56,558 bases of DNA from Nitrospirota bacterium. Its GTDB lineage: Bacteria; Nitrospirota; Nitrospiria; SBBL01; JAADHI01. Position numbers and translations under genes: made by a program. Positions 45,847 to 53,302 of the stretch are shown one piece after another; position 1 is the stretch's first letter, and each line of letters starts with the position of its first letter. Location of the stretch: the NCBI GenBank assembly GCA_029261195.1, contig JAJDBU010000024.1, positions 1 to 56,558 on the forward strand. Direction: 5' to 3'. The notes beneath the pieces were generated by a model. The model saw only the letters and a list, made by a program, of their open reading frames with translations. It searched no databases and was not told the origin of the DNA.

Positions 45847-46926
45847 ATGCTTTCTGGAAACGGCGTATCAGCTTCCAATAGAAAAATAAGGGTTTTGATT
45901 GTGGATGACTCGGCCTTGATGAGACAGGTCCTCACGACGCTTTTGTCGAGCGATGAACAGATTGAGGTGGTCGGGACGGCGCCCGATCCCTATGTTGCAC
46001 GTGACAAAATCAAGGCCTTAAATCCCGATGTCCTGACGCTTGACGTCGAGATGCCCAGGATGGATGGCTTGACTTTTCTGGAAAAATTGATGGTCGGTCA
46101 CCCGATGCCGGTTGTGATGGTCAGTTCCCTGACCGAGGTGGGATGCGATACGACGATACGTGCCCTTGAACTGGGTGCAATCGATTTTTTCACGAAACCC
46201 AAGTTCGACATGGCGCAGGGCATGGAACTTCAGTCAAGAGAATTGTGCGAAAAAGTGAAGGTTGCTGCCCATGCGAGGATCTCAGGACGGGTTAATAATG
46301 GGGCCGGGGTCATCAGCGCGGTGCAAGCCGTTAGCAGCTCCTCCATGCTGAAGACAAGCGAAACGATTATTGCCGTTGGGGCTTCGACAGGAGGACCGGA
46401 GGCGATTCTTAAATTTTTGACCGCCCTGCCACCGAATACGCCGCCAATCGTCATTACTCAGCACATGCCGGAAAAATTCACCAAAAGTTTTGCGGATCGC
46501 CTGAATGCGCTTTGCAAAATTACAGTCAAGGAAGCAGAAGAGGGCGACCGGGTCATGACCGGGCAGGCATTGATCGCCCCTGGCAGTCATCACATGACGC
46601 TAATGAGAAGTGGCGCCCGCTATCTGGTTCGACTCAATCTGAATGATCGGGTCAACCGGCACCGGCCCTCAGTCGATGTATTGTTTCGATCGGTCGCCAG
46701 GGCGGCAGGGAAAAATGCGATCGGGATTATGATGACCGGGATGGGGAGGGATGGGGCGGATGGCATGAAAGAGATGAAGGATGCCGGGGCATATAATATT
46801 TCACAGGACGAGGCGACATCGGTTGTTTTCGGAATGCCGAAAGAGGCAATAGCTGCTGGGGGGGTTGATGAAATCTGCGCCCTGCCGAATATCGCCCATC
46901 GGCTTTTTAAGCGTTTAGCCGCATAG
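45847..46926 (+). CDS. cheB: chemotaxis methylesterase CheB
   Basis: CheB removes receptor methyl groups. The 359-residue protein has a receiver domain (VDDSALMRQVL, phospho-Asp in LTLDVEMPRMDG) and a methylesterase domain with catalytic Ser in GASTGGPEAI, His in ITQHMPEKF and Asp in GMGRDGADGM. GAGGAGGG precedes the ATG. It ends the core che run. Confidence 0.96.
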   Translation: MLSGNGVSASNRKIRVLIVDDSALMRQVLTTLLSSDEQIEVVGTAPDPYVARDKIKALNPDVLTLDVEMPRMDGLTFLEKLMVGHPMPVVMVSSLTEVGCDTTIRALELGAIDFFTKPKFDMAQGMELQSRELCEKVKVAAHARISGRVNNGAGVISAVQAVSSSSMLKTSETIIAVGASTGGPEAILKFLTALPPNTPPIVITQHMPEKFTKSFADRLNALCKITVKEAEEGDRVMTGQALIAPGSHHMTLMRSGARYLVRLNLNDRVNRHRPSVDVLFRSVARAAGKNAIGIMMTGMGRDGADGMKEMKDAGAYNISQDEATSVVFGMPKEAIAAGGVDEICALPNIAHRLFKRLAA

Positions 46927-46964
46927 CATACATGTCGCTGTCAGAAGATAAGGAGGTTTAAAAA

Positions 46965-47276
46965 ATGGCGCTTAACATCAAAGTCAGAAACAAAAAAGGA
47001 CGGGTGAGGTTGGCCTTGAAAGGCCGATTTGATTTCCATTCAAATGCGGATTTTAGACGTGTTTATGAAGAAGAGCTTCAGGGGGACGGCAGTCAAGGCA
47101 TCGAGGTCGATTTCAGAGGTGTGGATTACATGGATAGCTCTGCCCTCGGCATGTTGCTTCTACTCAAATCACGGGCAGGCGATGTGAATCGAGAAATTTC
47201 TCTGGTGAACTGCACCGGAACGATCCGTCAGATTCTGGACGTCGTTAATTTTGGCAAGATGTTTGCGATCACCTAG
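46965..47276 (+). CDS. STAS-domain anti-sigma-factor antagonist (HsbA-like)
   Basis: The 103-residue single STAS domain has the strand-helix order of the family and the phosphorylation motif MDSSALGML, in which one Ser is the expected target. Such proteins act in partner switching. In Pseudomonas the homologous HsbA is controlled by the HsbR phosphatase/kinase and touches flagellar control. AAGGAGG precedes the ATG. It sits next to the HsbR-like gene, with only a repeat element between. Confidence 0.85.
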   Translation: MALNIKVRNKKGRVRLALKGRFDFHSNADFRRVYEEELQGDGSQGIEVDFRGVDYMDSSALGMLLLLKSRAGDVNREISLVNCTGTIRQILDVVNFGKMFAIT

Positions 47277-47380
47277 GGGCAGAATCTGTCATTTCGGCAG
47301 AATCTGTCATTTCGAACGAAGAGAGAAATCTTAAGATCTCTCCCTTATGGTCGAGATGACAATTTAAGGCTGAGCCCCTA
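47274..47380. repeat. TGTCATTTCG element with direct and inverted repeats
   Basis: GGCAGAATCTGTCATTTC occurs twice in tandem (47278-47295, 47296-47313). TGTCATTTCGAACGAAG faces CGAGATGACA, and outer ends TAGGGGC/GCCCCTA close the unit. It fills the gap between the STAS gene and the next gene. Confidence 0.65.
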
Positions 47381-47401
47381 CAAAGGTTTAACAGGAAAAC
47401 C

Positions 47402-49108
47402 ATGAAAATTCTGATTGCGACCGAGACGCCCGCCAAACTGAAGAGATTAGAAGCCGATTGTATCCAACAAGGTTATCGCGTCGTGAGCGCTGGAAACGGT
47501 TCAGAGGCGGTCGAAAAATTTTCTGATGCATCGCCCGATCTTGTGTTGATGGATGCCATGATGCCCGTAATGGGAGGCTATGAAGCAACGACCCGGATCA
47601 AGGCGCTAAGCAGCAAAAAGTGGACGCCGGTGATTCTGATGACGAAACAGACTTCTAACGATTCCTGCCAGATACAGGGGATTGAAGCAGGTGCGGACGA
47701 TTACCTCACAACACCGGTCAACCTGGTTTTGTTAAAAGAAAAACTGAAGGTGATGCAGCGAATGATCCGCATGCAGGATGCATTGCACTGCAAGATGAAT
47801 GAGCTGGACGATTACGAAGAGCACACGAAGGAAGAACTTGTTTTAGCGCGTCATGTGATGGAGCGCATTGTCCGGAAAATCGACATTGATGAAACACTCC
47901 TGCGTCGGTGGATTCTCCCGGCAGAGGGTTTTTCTGCGGATGTGATCGCAGCCGCAGCGACCACAGGAAACAGGCTTCATGTCATTCTGGCCGACGGCAC
48001 GGGCCATGGCCTTGCCGCAGCGCTCTGCGTGATGCCGGTGACGGAAACCTTTTATGCCATGACGGGGCGCGGTTTTCCCATCACCAGCATTGTTCAGGAG
48101 TTGAACCAGAAGATCAAACACTTAACACCGATCGAGCGCTTTGTCGCGGCAACCCTTGTCTCAATCGACTGGTCGGGAAGGACGATCGAGGTCTGGAACG
48201 GCGGAGGACCTGCAACGCGATTTATCAGCGAAGACGGGCGTCTGCTTCATAGTTGGGAATCAAAATATCTGCCTCTGGGCATATTAGGGAACGACCAAAT
48301 TGAAACGAAGACAGAAATCTACCGATGGGATGAAGCGGGACAGCTCTTTCTCTTTTCCGATGGTCTGTGCGATGCGAGGAATGAATCGGGAGGTATGTTT
48401 GGAGAAGAGCGGATATTGAAAGTCCTCGCAAAGCACCCGCCGCAGGAACGCTTTGAGCAATTAAAACGCTCAGTTACGCAGCATTTAGCCGGAGATGCCG
48501 GAGATGATGATATCTCATTGATGAGTATTGAATGCCCGCTTTATCTTGAAAAGTCGATACTCGGGAAAATCGGACCGGAAAGGGGTAAATCTTTTGCGCC
48601 GGGGCATTGGAAGATTGATGTCTCTCTTGATGCTGAAGAAGTCAAAAAAGAAAACATCCTCCCCGTTTTATTGACCTGGCTCAGGCAGATCGGGGTTAGC
48701 GAAAAACACAGTCAACGGCTCTTTCTCATTCTGTCGGAGCTTTACAACAATGCCGTTGACCATGGCCTCCTGAAACTCGACTCAAGTTTGAAAACATTAT
48801 CAGAAGGATTTGAAGCCTATTTAAAGGAGCGTTCAAGACGTCTCTCGGCCCTGGATGCGGGTGCAATCAATATCCACATTGAACGGATTGCGGAAGTTGA
48901 TGGAGGCAGGCTTTGTCTGAAAATCAAAGACAGCGGTGAAGGTTTTGATTTTCTTAAGATTCTAAAACAAGACCCCGGCGATATCGTCGGGTTGTCAGGG
49001 AGAGGCCTCGGACTAGTCAAGGGCTTGACAAAAGAAATGATCTACAAGAATGCAGGCAATGAGGTTCACGTGGTCTATGAACTGAAGTCAGCCGCTGTAG
49101 CAGTGTAA
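47402..49108 (+). CDS. receiver-PP2C phosphatase-HATPase protein (HsbR-like)
   Basis: The 568-residue protein has three parts. An N-terminal receiver contains phospho-Asp51 (LVLMDAMMPVMGG). A PP2C/SpoIIE-type phosphatase domain (about 175-380) carries LADGTGHGLAAALCVMP and SDGLCDAR. A C-terminal GHKL ATPase of the anti-sigma type (about 425-565) has ELYNNAVDHG and GRGLGLVKGL. This is the HsbR architecture: phosphorylation of the receiver toggles phosphatase and kinase action on the STAS partner just upstream. AGGAAAA precedes the ATG. Its cognate kinase may be CheA or an unseen Hpt; that is inference. Confidence 0.85.
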   Translation: MKILIATETPAKLKRLEADCIQQGYRVVSAGNGSEAVEKFSDASPDLVLMDAMMPVMGGYEATTRIKALSSKKWTPVILMTKQTSNDSCQIQGIEAGADDYLTTPVNLVLLKEKLKVMQRMIRMQDALHCKMNELDDYEEHTKEELVLARHVMERIVRKIDIDETLLRRWILPAEGFSADVIAAAATTGNRLHVILADGTGHGLAAALCVMPVTETFYAMTGRGFPITSIVQELNQKIKHLTPIERFVAATLVSIDWSGRTIEVWNGGGPATRFISEDGRLLHSWESKYLPLGILGNDQIETKTEIYRWDEAGQLFLFSDGLCDARNESGGMFGEERILKVLAKHPPQERFEQLKRSVTQHLAGDAGDDDISLMSIECPLYLEKSILGKIGPERGKSFAPGHWKIDVSLDAEEVKKENILPVLLTWLRQIGVSEKHSQRLFLILSELYNNAVDHGLLKLDSSLKTLSEGFEAYLKERSRRLSALDAGAINIHIERIAEVDGGRLCLKIKDSGEGFDFLKILKQDPGDIVGLSGRGLGLVKGLTKEMIYKNAGNEVHVVYELKSAAVAV

Positions 49109-49304
49109 GTTGTGGATATGCTTCAGGAGTGTATTGGAATACGCCCGAACGGCCTGCATGATCTGAAAAAGAAGCTATAATTGTATTGATAGTAAAGATG
49201 TTTCAGGACAAGAAAGATATTGCGTAACAAGAGGACTCACGTCGGGCGAACAAGGGCAGTAATTATAAAATGGCGGGTTAAAAAAAAGGGAGGAAATACA
49301 AAAG

Positions 49305-49688
49305 ATGCCGGATCCAAAAATGAAAATCCTGATTGTGGACGATATGTCGACGATGAGACGGATTATGAAAAATGCCCTGAGGCAGTTGGGATATAACAAT
49401 ATTGAAGAGGCAGAAGATGGACAAGTCGCCTTTGCAAAATTAGGTCAATGGCCGGTCGATCTGGTGGTGACGGATTGGAATATGCCAAATATGGATGGTC
49501 TTGAATTGCTGAAGGCGGTCCGTGCAGATCCAACCCTTCGGGCACTTCCGGTTTTGTTGGTGACTGCACAGGCTGAACAGAAACATGTGCTTGAAGCTAT
49601 TCGGGCCGGTGCCAGCAACTATATTGTGAAGCCCTTTACGGCCGACACACTCAAGACGAAAATCGACAAGATCTTTGCAGGTAAATAA
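49305..49688 (+). CDS. cheY: CheY response regulator (classical flagellar type)
   Basis: The 127-residue receiver closely follows classical CheY: VDDMSTMRRI, phospho-Asp57 in TDWNMPNMDGLELL, VTAQAE and VKPF. It is paired with a canonical CheZ gene 17 bases downstream. A GGAGG lies somewhat far (about 12 bases) before the ATG. The 196-base gap upstream of it contains no recognisable promoter. Confidence 0.94.
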   Translation: MPDPKMKILIVDDMSTMRRIMKNALRQLGYNNIEEAEDGQVAFAKLGQWPVDLVVTDWNMPNMDGLELLKAVRADPTLRALPVLLVTAQAEQKHVLEAIRAGASNYIVKPFTADTLKTKIDKIFAGK

Positions 49689-49705
49689 AAAATGCCGGGG
49701 GAAGT

Positions 49706-50545
49706 ATGAAAACCTTAGAAGAAAATCAGCCAGAGGATGTTTCAGACGATTTCATCGAAGCGGCGATGAGGGCGGTGGAAAACGGTGCCGGAAGTGTGCC
49801 CGTATCCGTACCTGAACCAGAGGCCGAAGTAGAGCAAGTGGTGCCCGAGAAGAGCGTAGTAGAAGAGAGCGTAGTAGAGAAAAGTGTCGCAATGGACGAT
49901 GCAGTGGTGGCAGATGATGAAACGGAAAACTCAGAAGCGCTGAACTCTGATGCGTCTTTGAGCGGGGGAGACCTGTATGGAGAGGTTGGAGACCTGGCGA
50001 AGTACTTAAGTGGTGTCTGCTCAAAAATACAAACGGCTGAGGACTTTATGGATGATGCGTCTTCGGATATACCGATGGGGACGGATCAGTTGGCGGAAGT
50101 GGCCCAAAAACAGGAAGAAGCCACTCAGGAAATTTTGGACGACACCGATAAAATTATTGAAAATGATGACAAAATGGAAGAACGGCTTGCTTCATTAAGA
50201 GCGACCCTCTTCAGCGAAAATCTGAGTGCAAGGGATGAAATCAAGGAAGACGTCATGGCCTTGTGTCGCCTGGTTGAGGCCAACAAAAACGTCATGTTCA
50301 GCCTCACGGCAAAGCTTTCATTTCAGGATGCGACCGGGCAGCAGATTAAAAAAGTCGCAACAATGTTGACCACCCTGCAATCCCGTCTTTTGAAAATGGT
50401 GGTGACTTTCGGCAATAAGTTCGACCGGGAAAAGGCGAAAAAAGTGAGTGTGGATCGCGGAGATCAACTGCTTGAAAAGTTGAATAATAAAGACAAAATG
50501 GAACAAGGCCTGGTGGATAGCGTGCTGGCGGAATTCGGGTTTTGA
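49706..50545 (+). CDS. cheZ: CheY-P phosphatase CheZ
   Basis: CheZ speeds dephosphorylation of CheY. The 279-residue protein has an acidic, low-complexity start (about 1-85), a long helical hairpin, and the active-site SFQDATGQQIKK with D208 and Q212. The C-terminus LVDSVLAEFGF matches the CheY-binding peptide of the family. The N-terminal acidic extension makes it longer than E. coli CheZ (214). GGGGGAAG precedes the ATG. It directly follows the classical cheY. Confidence 0.92.
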   Translation: MKTLEENQPEDVSDDFIEAAMRAVENGAGSVPVSVPEPEAEVEQVVPEKSVVEESVVEKSVAMDDAVVADDETENSEALNSDASLSGGDLYGEVGDLAKYLSGVCSKIQTAEDFMDDASSDIPMGTDQLAEVAQKQEEATQEILDDTDKIIENDDKMEERLASLRATLFSENLSARDEIKEDVMALCRLVEANKNVMFSLTAKLSFQDATGQQIKKVATMLTTLQSRLLKMVVTFGNKFDREKAKKVSVDRGDQLLEKLNNKDKMEQGLVDSVLAEFGF

Positions 50546-50552
50546 TCGAAAA

Positions 50553-50580
50553 GTAGGGGCGCGGCGCGCCGTGCCCCTAC
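50553..50580. repeat. 28-bp GTAGGGGC-family palindrome
   Basis: The arms GTAGGGGCGCGGCG and CGCCGTGCCCCTAC pair with one G-T exception. It is nearly the same as the palindrome at 27159-27186 and lies right after the cheZ stop. Confidence 0.75.
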
Positions 50581-50598
50581 CTGACAAGGAGTAATGTG

Positions 50599-50985
50599 AT
50601 GACTGGAAAGGACAGCAGACGGTATACGCGAATTGTGATGGCCGTGGAGGCGGAGCTGGAGGAGGTCTCAAGCGGGGAGCTCCGTATCGGGAAAACGGAA
50701 TGCGTCAGCATGAAGGGGTTTTTCATCGACTGCGATCATGGGTTTCCATTGTATACCGACTGTAATGTGACGCTCTTTATCGGAGGGCGCGACAGTGGTC
50801 TTCGCGTTTCGGTGAAATGCCGGGTGACTTATGTCGATGGGACCGGTATGGGTCTGGAAATTTTCGGCCATCTCTTTATGGAAAGTTATGCTCACCTGCA
50901 CCGCCTTGTACTTTATAACGCCGCAGAATATGTAGATAGAGTGGAAGATGAAATTGAAACCCACATTCAGCACAAACAATATTAA
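50599..50985 (+). CDS. PilZ-domain protein
   Basis: The 128-residue protein is one PilZ domain. The N-terminal SRRYTR fits the RxxxR-type c-di-GMP binding loop, and VSMKGFF fits the second motif, although its leading D/N is a Cys here. The start is ATG 50599 with AAGGAG seven bases upstream; GTG 50596 is possible. Its place before the stator genes suggests a c-di-GMP brake or regulator, by analogy with YcgR. Confidence 0.75.
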   Translation: MTGKDSRRYTRIVMAVEAELEEVSSGELRIGKTECVSMKGFFIDCDHGFPLYTDCNVTLFIGGRDSGLRVSVKCRVTYVDGTGMGLEIFGHLFMESYAHLHRLVLYNAAEYVDRVEDEIETHIQHKQY

Positions 50986-51030
50986 GACCGTGATCAAGTC
51001 CTTAAGCCCTTCTAAACCTGGAGAATAAAG

Positions 51031-51798
51031 ATGGATCTGGCATCAATTATAGGCGTTGTGGTTGCATTTGGTCTTGTCCTTTTCGGGATCTTGAGTGGCG
51101 GCAGCCTTTTGATTTTTTGGGATGCTGCTTCCGCTGCGATCGTAATCGGCGGAACGATTGGAGTAGTGCTCATTAATTATCCGCTTGGCGACGTGCTGAG
51201 TGTCTTCAAGGTGGTTAAGAATGTTTTCCTCCATAAGATGCAATCAGCCAAAATCCTCATTACCGACCTGGTCGAAATGGCGACTGATGTTCGGAAAGGC
51301 GGCATTCTCTCCATCGAAGGAAAGGTTAAGGAGATTCAAGATCCTTTTTTTGCAAAAGGCCTCCAGATGCTGGTTGACGGCATTGAGGTCGGCTCGATCA
51401 AAGGGGTCCTGGAGAAAGAAATCGACTATGTTTCAGAACGGCACAGCCTCGGTGCGGAAATTTTTGCGACTTTAGCCACTTTTGCACCGGCAATGGGCAT
51501 GATTGGAACTTTGATCGGTTTGGTTCAAATGCTTCAGAGTCTGGACGATCCGAGCTCCATCGGTCCGGCAATGGCCATCGCCCTCATCACAACCTTCTAT
51601 GGCGCCATGTTAGCCAACATGGTTTTTATGCCGATGTCGGGGAAATTAAAAAAAAGAAACAAGGAAGAGATGTTGGTGATGGAGTTGATTCTGGAAGGAG
51701 TGATTTCGATTGCCGGTGGAGAGAACCCTAAAATCATGGAACAGAAACTCCAGGTCTTCCTGTCACCAAAAGATCGCGCAGCGGAAGAAGCGAAGTAG
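51031..51798 (+). CDS. motA: flagellar stator subunit MotA
   Basis: MotA forms the ring of the ion-driven stator. The 255-residue protein has four membrane helices (two near the N-terminus, two at about 150-200) and the MotA pattern (IGVVVAFGLVLFGILSGG, FATLATFAPAMGMIGTLIGLVQML). GGAGAA precedes the ATG. Two MotB-like genes follow. The sequence resembles the MotP/PomA branch, but I cannot tell proton from sodium use by eye. Confidence 0.94.
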   Translation: MDLASIIGVVVAFGLVLFGILSGGSLLIFWDAASAAIVIGGTIGVVLINYPLGDVLSVFKVVKNVFLHKMQSAKILITDLVEMATDVRKGGILSIEGKVKEIQDPFFAKGLQMLVDGIEVGSIKGVLEKEIDYVSERHSLGAEIFATLATFAPAMGMIGTLIGLVQMLQSLDDPSSIGPAMAIALITTFYGAMLANMVFMPMSGKLKKRNKEEMLVMELILEGVISIAGGENPKIMEQKLQVFLSPKDRAAEEAK

Positions 51799-51827
51799 GA
51801 CTGGAAGCTCAAAAGGAATAATCCACT

Positions 51828-52526
51828 ATGGCAAGGAAACCGGAACTAGAAGCCGTCGGCGATCCGATGGCGGTGATGATGGTCTCGCTAAACCTGATTC
51901 TACTGATCTTTTTTGTTTACCTTAATTCTATGGGTGTTCAAGATGAGGAAAGGGTTAAAAAGGCTTTGGGTTCTCTTGCGGGCCAATTCGGCATGCTTCC
52001 TTCCGGCCTTCAAATTACGGCAGGGGATAAACTATTGCTGCCCGGACCTTCAGTGGTCTCTCCGAAGGAAGTGAAAGTCGACTTCGGAAAGGAATTTAGA
52101 AAAATTATTGATTCGGGTCTTCTGTTGCCCGATGAGGTCAACGTAGTAAAAAATGGTCGAGAATTGATCATCAATTTGGCAGACAAGGTCCTTTTTTCGT
52201 CGGGTAAAGCCGAGCTGCTTCCCAGGGCGGAAAAGGTATTGGCCCACATTTCCAACAATATCCGCTTACAGGGTAAGCCGGTGACCATTGAAGGACATAC
52301 GGATGATATTCCAATTTCAACGGCCCGCTATCCTTCTAATTGGGAACTCTCAGCAGCAAGATCGACATCGGTATTAAGGTTTTTTGTTGAAAAAGGTAAA
52401 GTGAAGCCTGGACTGTTGACTGCAGTGGGGTATGCGGGGGAAAGACCACTTATTCCAAATCATGATCGGGTCAATCGGGCTAGAAATCGTCGTGTTCGCA
52501 TTGTGATCGATCTTGGAAGCAGATAA
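51828..52526 (+). CDS. MotB-like protein without the ion-binding aspartate
   Basis: The 232-residue protein has a short cytoplasmic start ending GDP, one membrane helix (about 15-33) and an OmpA-like peptidoglycan-binding domain (about 100-228, with IEGHTDDIPI and RARNRRVRI). MotB needs an Asp in the membrane helix to carry ions. Here that position aligns with Asn or Ser (MAVMMVSLNLILLIFFVYL), and the helix holds no acidic residue. It lies between motA and the normal motB, touching the latter (TAA then ATG). It may be a regulatory or mixed-stator subunit. This alignment is by eye. Confidence 0.75.
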   Translation: MARKPELEAVGDPMAVMMVSLNLILLIFFVYLNSMGVQDEERVKKALGSLAGQFGMLPSGLQITAGDKLLLPGPSVVSPKEVKVDFGKEFRKIIDSGLLLPDEVNVVKNGRELIINLADKVLFSSGKAELLPRAEKVLAHISNNIRLQGKPVTIEGHTDDIPISTARYPSNWELSAARSTSVLRFFVEKGKVKPGLLTAVGYAGERPLIPNHDRVNRARNRRVRIVIDLGSR

Positions 52527-53204
52527 ATGGGACGAAAAAAGCCTGAACCCGAAGGAGACCCTAATGCATGGATGGCGACATTCGCAGATCTCCTCAGTCT
52601 GCTGGTAACGTTTTTTGTGCTTCTTTTTTCTATGAATTCAATGGATAAGGGGAAAATTGAGGAAGCCCTGGGTTATTTCCGTCGTGGAGGACTCGGTGTG
52701 CTTTTGGAAGGTGGGCGGATGCCGATGATCCAAAGCGATCATCTGGACCTAAAGGATCCGGGCGCAAAGCCGATTTCTCCAGCCGATATTAACAAACTGC
52801 TTAAAAGAGAAAGCCTCAAGCATCGGGTTGGCGTCAGTTCGGAAGATCGAGGTGGTGTTTTGACGGTTTCCAGTGGTATTCCTTTCCACTCGGGGACAAA
52901 AATACGGGCAGAAGGTTTAGCGGTCCTGGAGAATGTGATCCCCATTGTACAGAAAGGGGATTACGGCATACAGGTGGTAGGCCATACCGACAATCGAGAA
53001 CTGCTTTCATCGAATTACGAAACACGCCGGGATCTTTCCATTGCACGGGCGGGATATATTGCCCGTTACCTGATTAACAAGGGCCATATTGCACCACAGC
53101 GGATTTCCGTGGTCGGCTTCGGCGATACAAGACCCTTGAAGCCTAACCTGACAGAAAAAAACAGATCAGAAAATAGAAGAGTAGAACTGGTATTGACGGA
53201 CTAA
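52527..53204 (+). CDS. motB: flagellar stator subunit MotB
   Basis: The 225-residue protein shares the GDP start with its neighbour, but its membrane helix has the required Asp (WMATFADLLSLLVTFFVLLF). A plug/linker follows and then the OmpA-like peptidoglycan-binding domain with VVGHTDNRELLSSNYE and RSENRRVEL. It begins directly after the upstream stop codon. It pairs with MotA as the working stator. Confidence 0.93.
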   Translation: MGRKKPEPEGDPNAWMATFADLLSLLVTFFVLLFSMNSMDKGKIEEALGYFRRGGLGVLLEGGRMPMIQSDHLDLKDPGAKPISPADINKLLKRESLKHRVGVSSEDRGGVLTVSSGIPFHSGTKIRAEGLAVLENVIPIVQKGDYGIQVVGHTDNRELLSSNYETRRDLSIARAGYIARYLINKGHIAPQRISVVGFGDTRPLKPNLTEKNRSENRRVELVLTD

Positions 53205-53206
53205 GG

Positions 53207-53281
53207 AGTGCAGTGGTTAGCGGTTAGCGGGAAGCAAGTTCAATTTTATTTTTTCCTAATCACTCAGCACTAACCACTGCT
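53207..53281. repeat. GCAGTGGTTAG inverted repeat
   Basis: GCAGTGGTTAG (53210-53220) and CTAACCACTGC (53270-53280) are exact inverted copies, with a tandem GGTTAGCGGTTAGCGG next to the left arm. It lies between motB and the first EAL-HDOD gene and resembles other small intergenic elements. Confidence 0.7.
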
Positions 53282-53302
53282 CCCTTCATTTTAGGAAACC
53301 CT

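Noticed and set aside
52010-52288. 92-residue minus-strand frame over the acid-less MotB gene
   Set aside because: It is the antisense shadow of a clear OmpA-domain gene.
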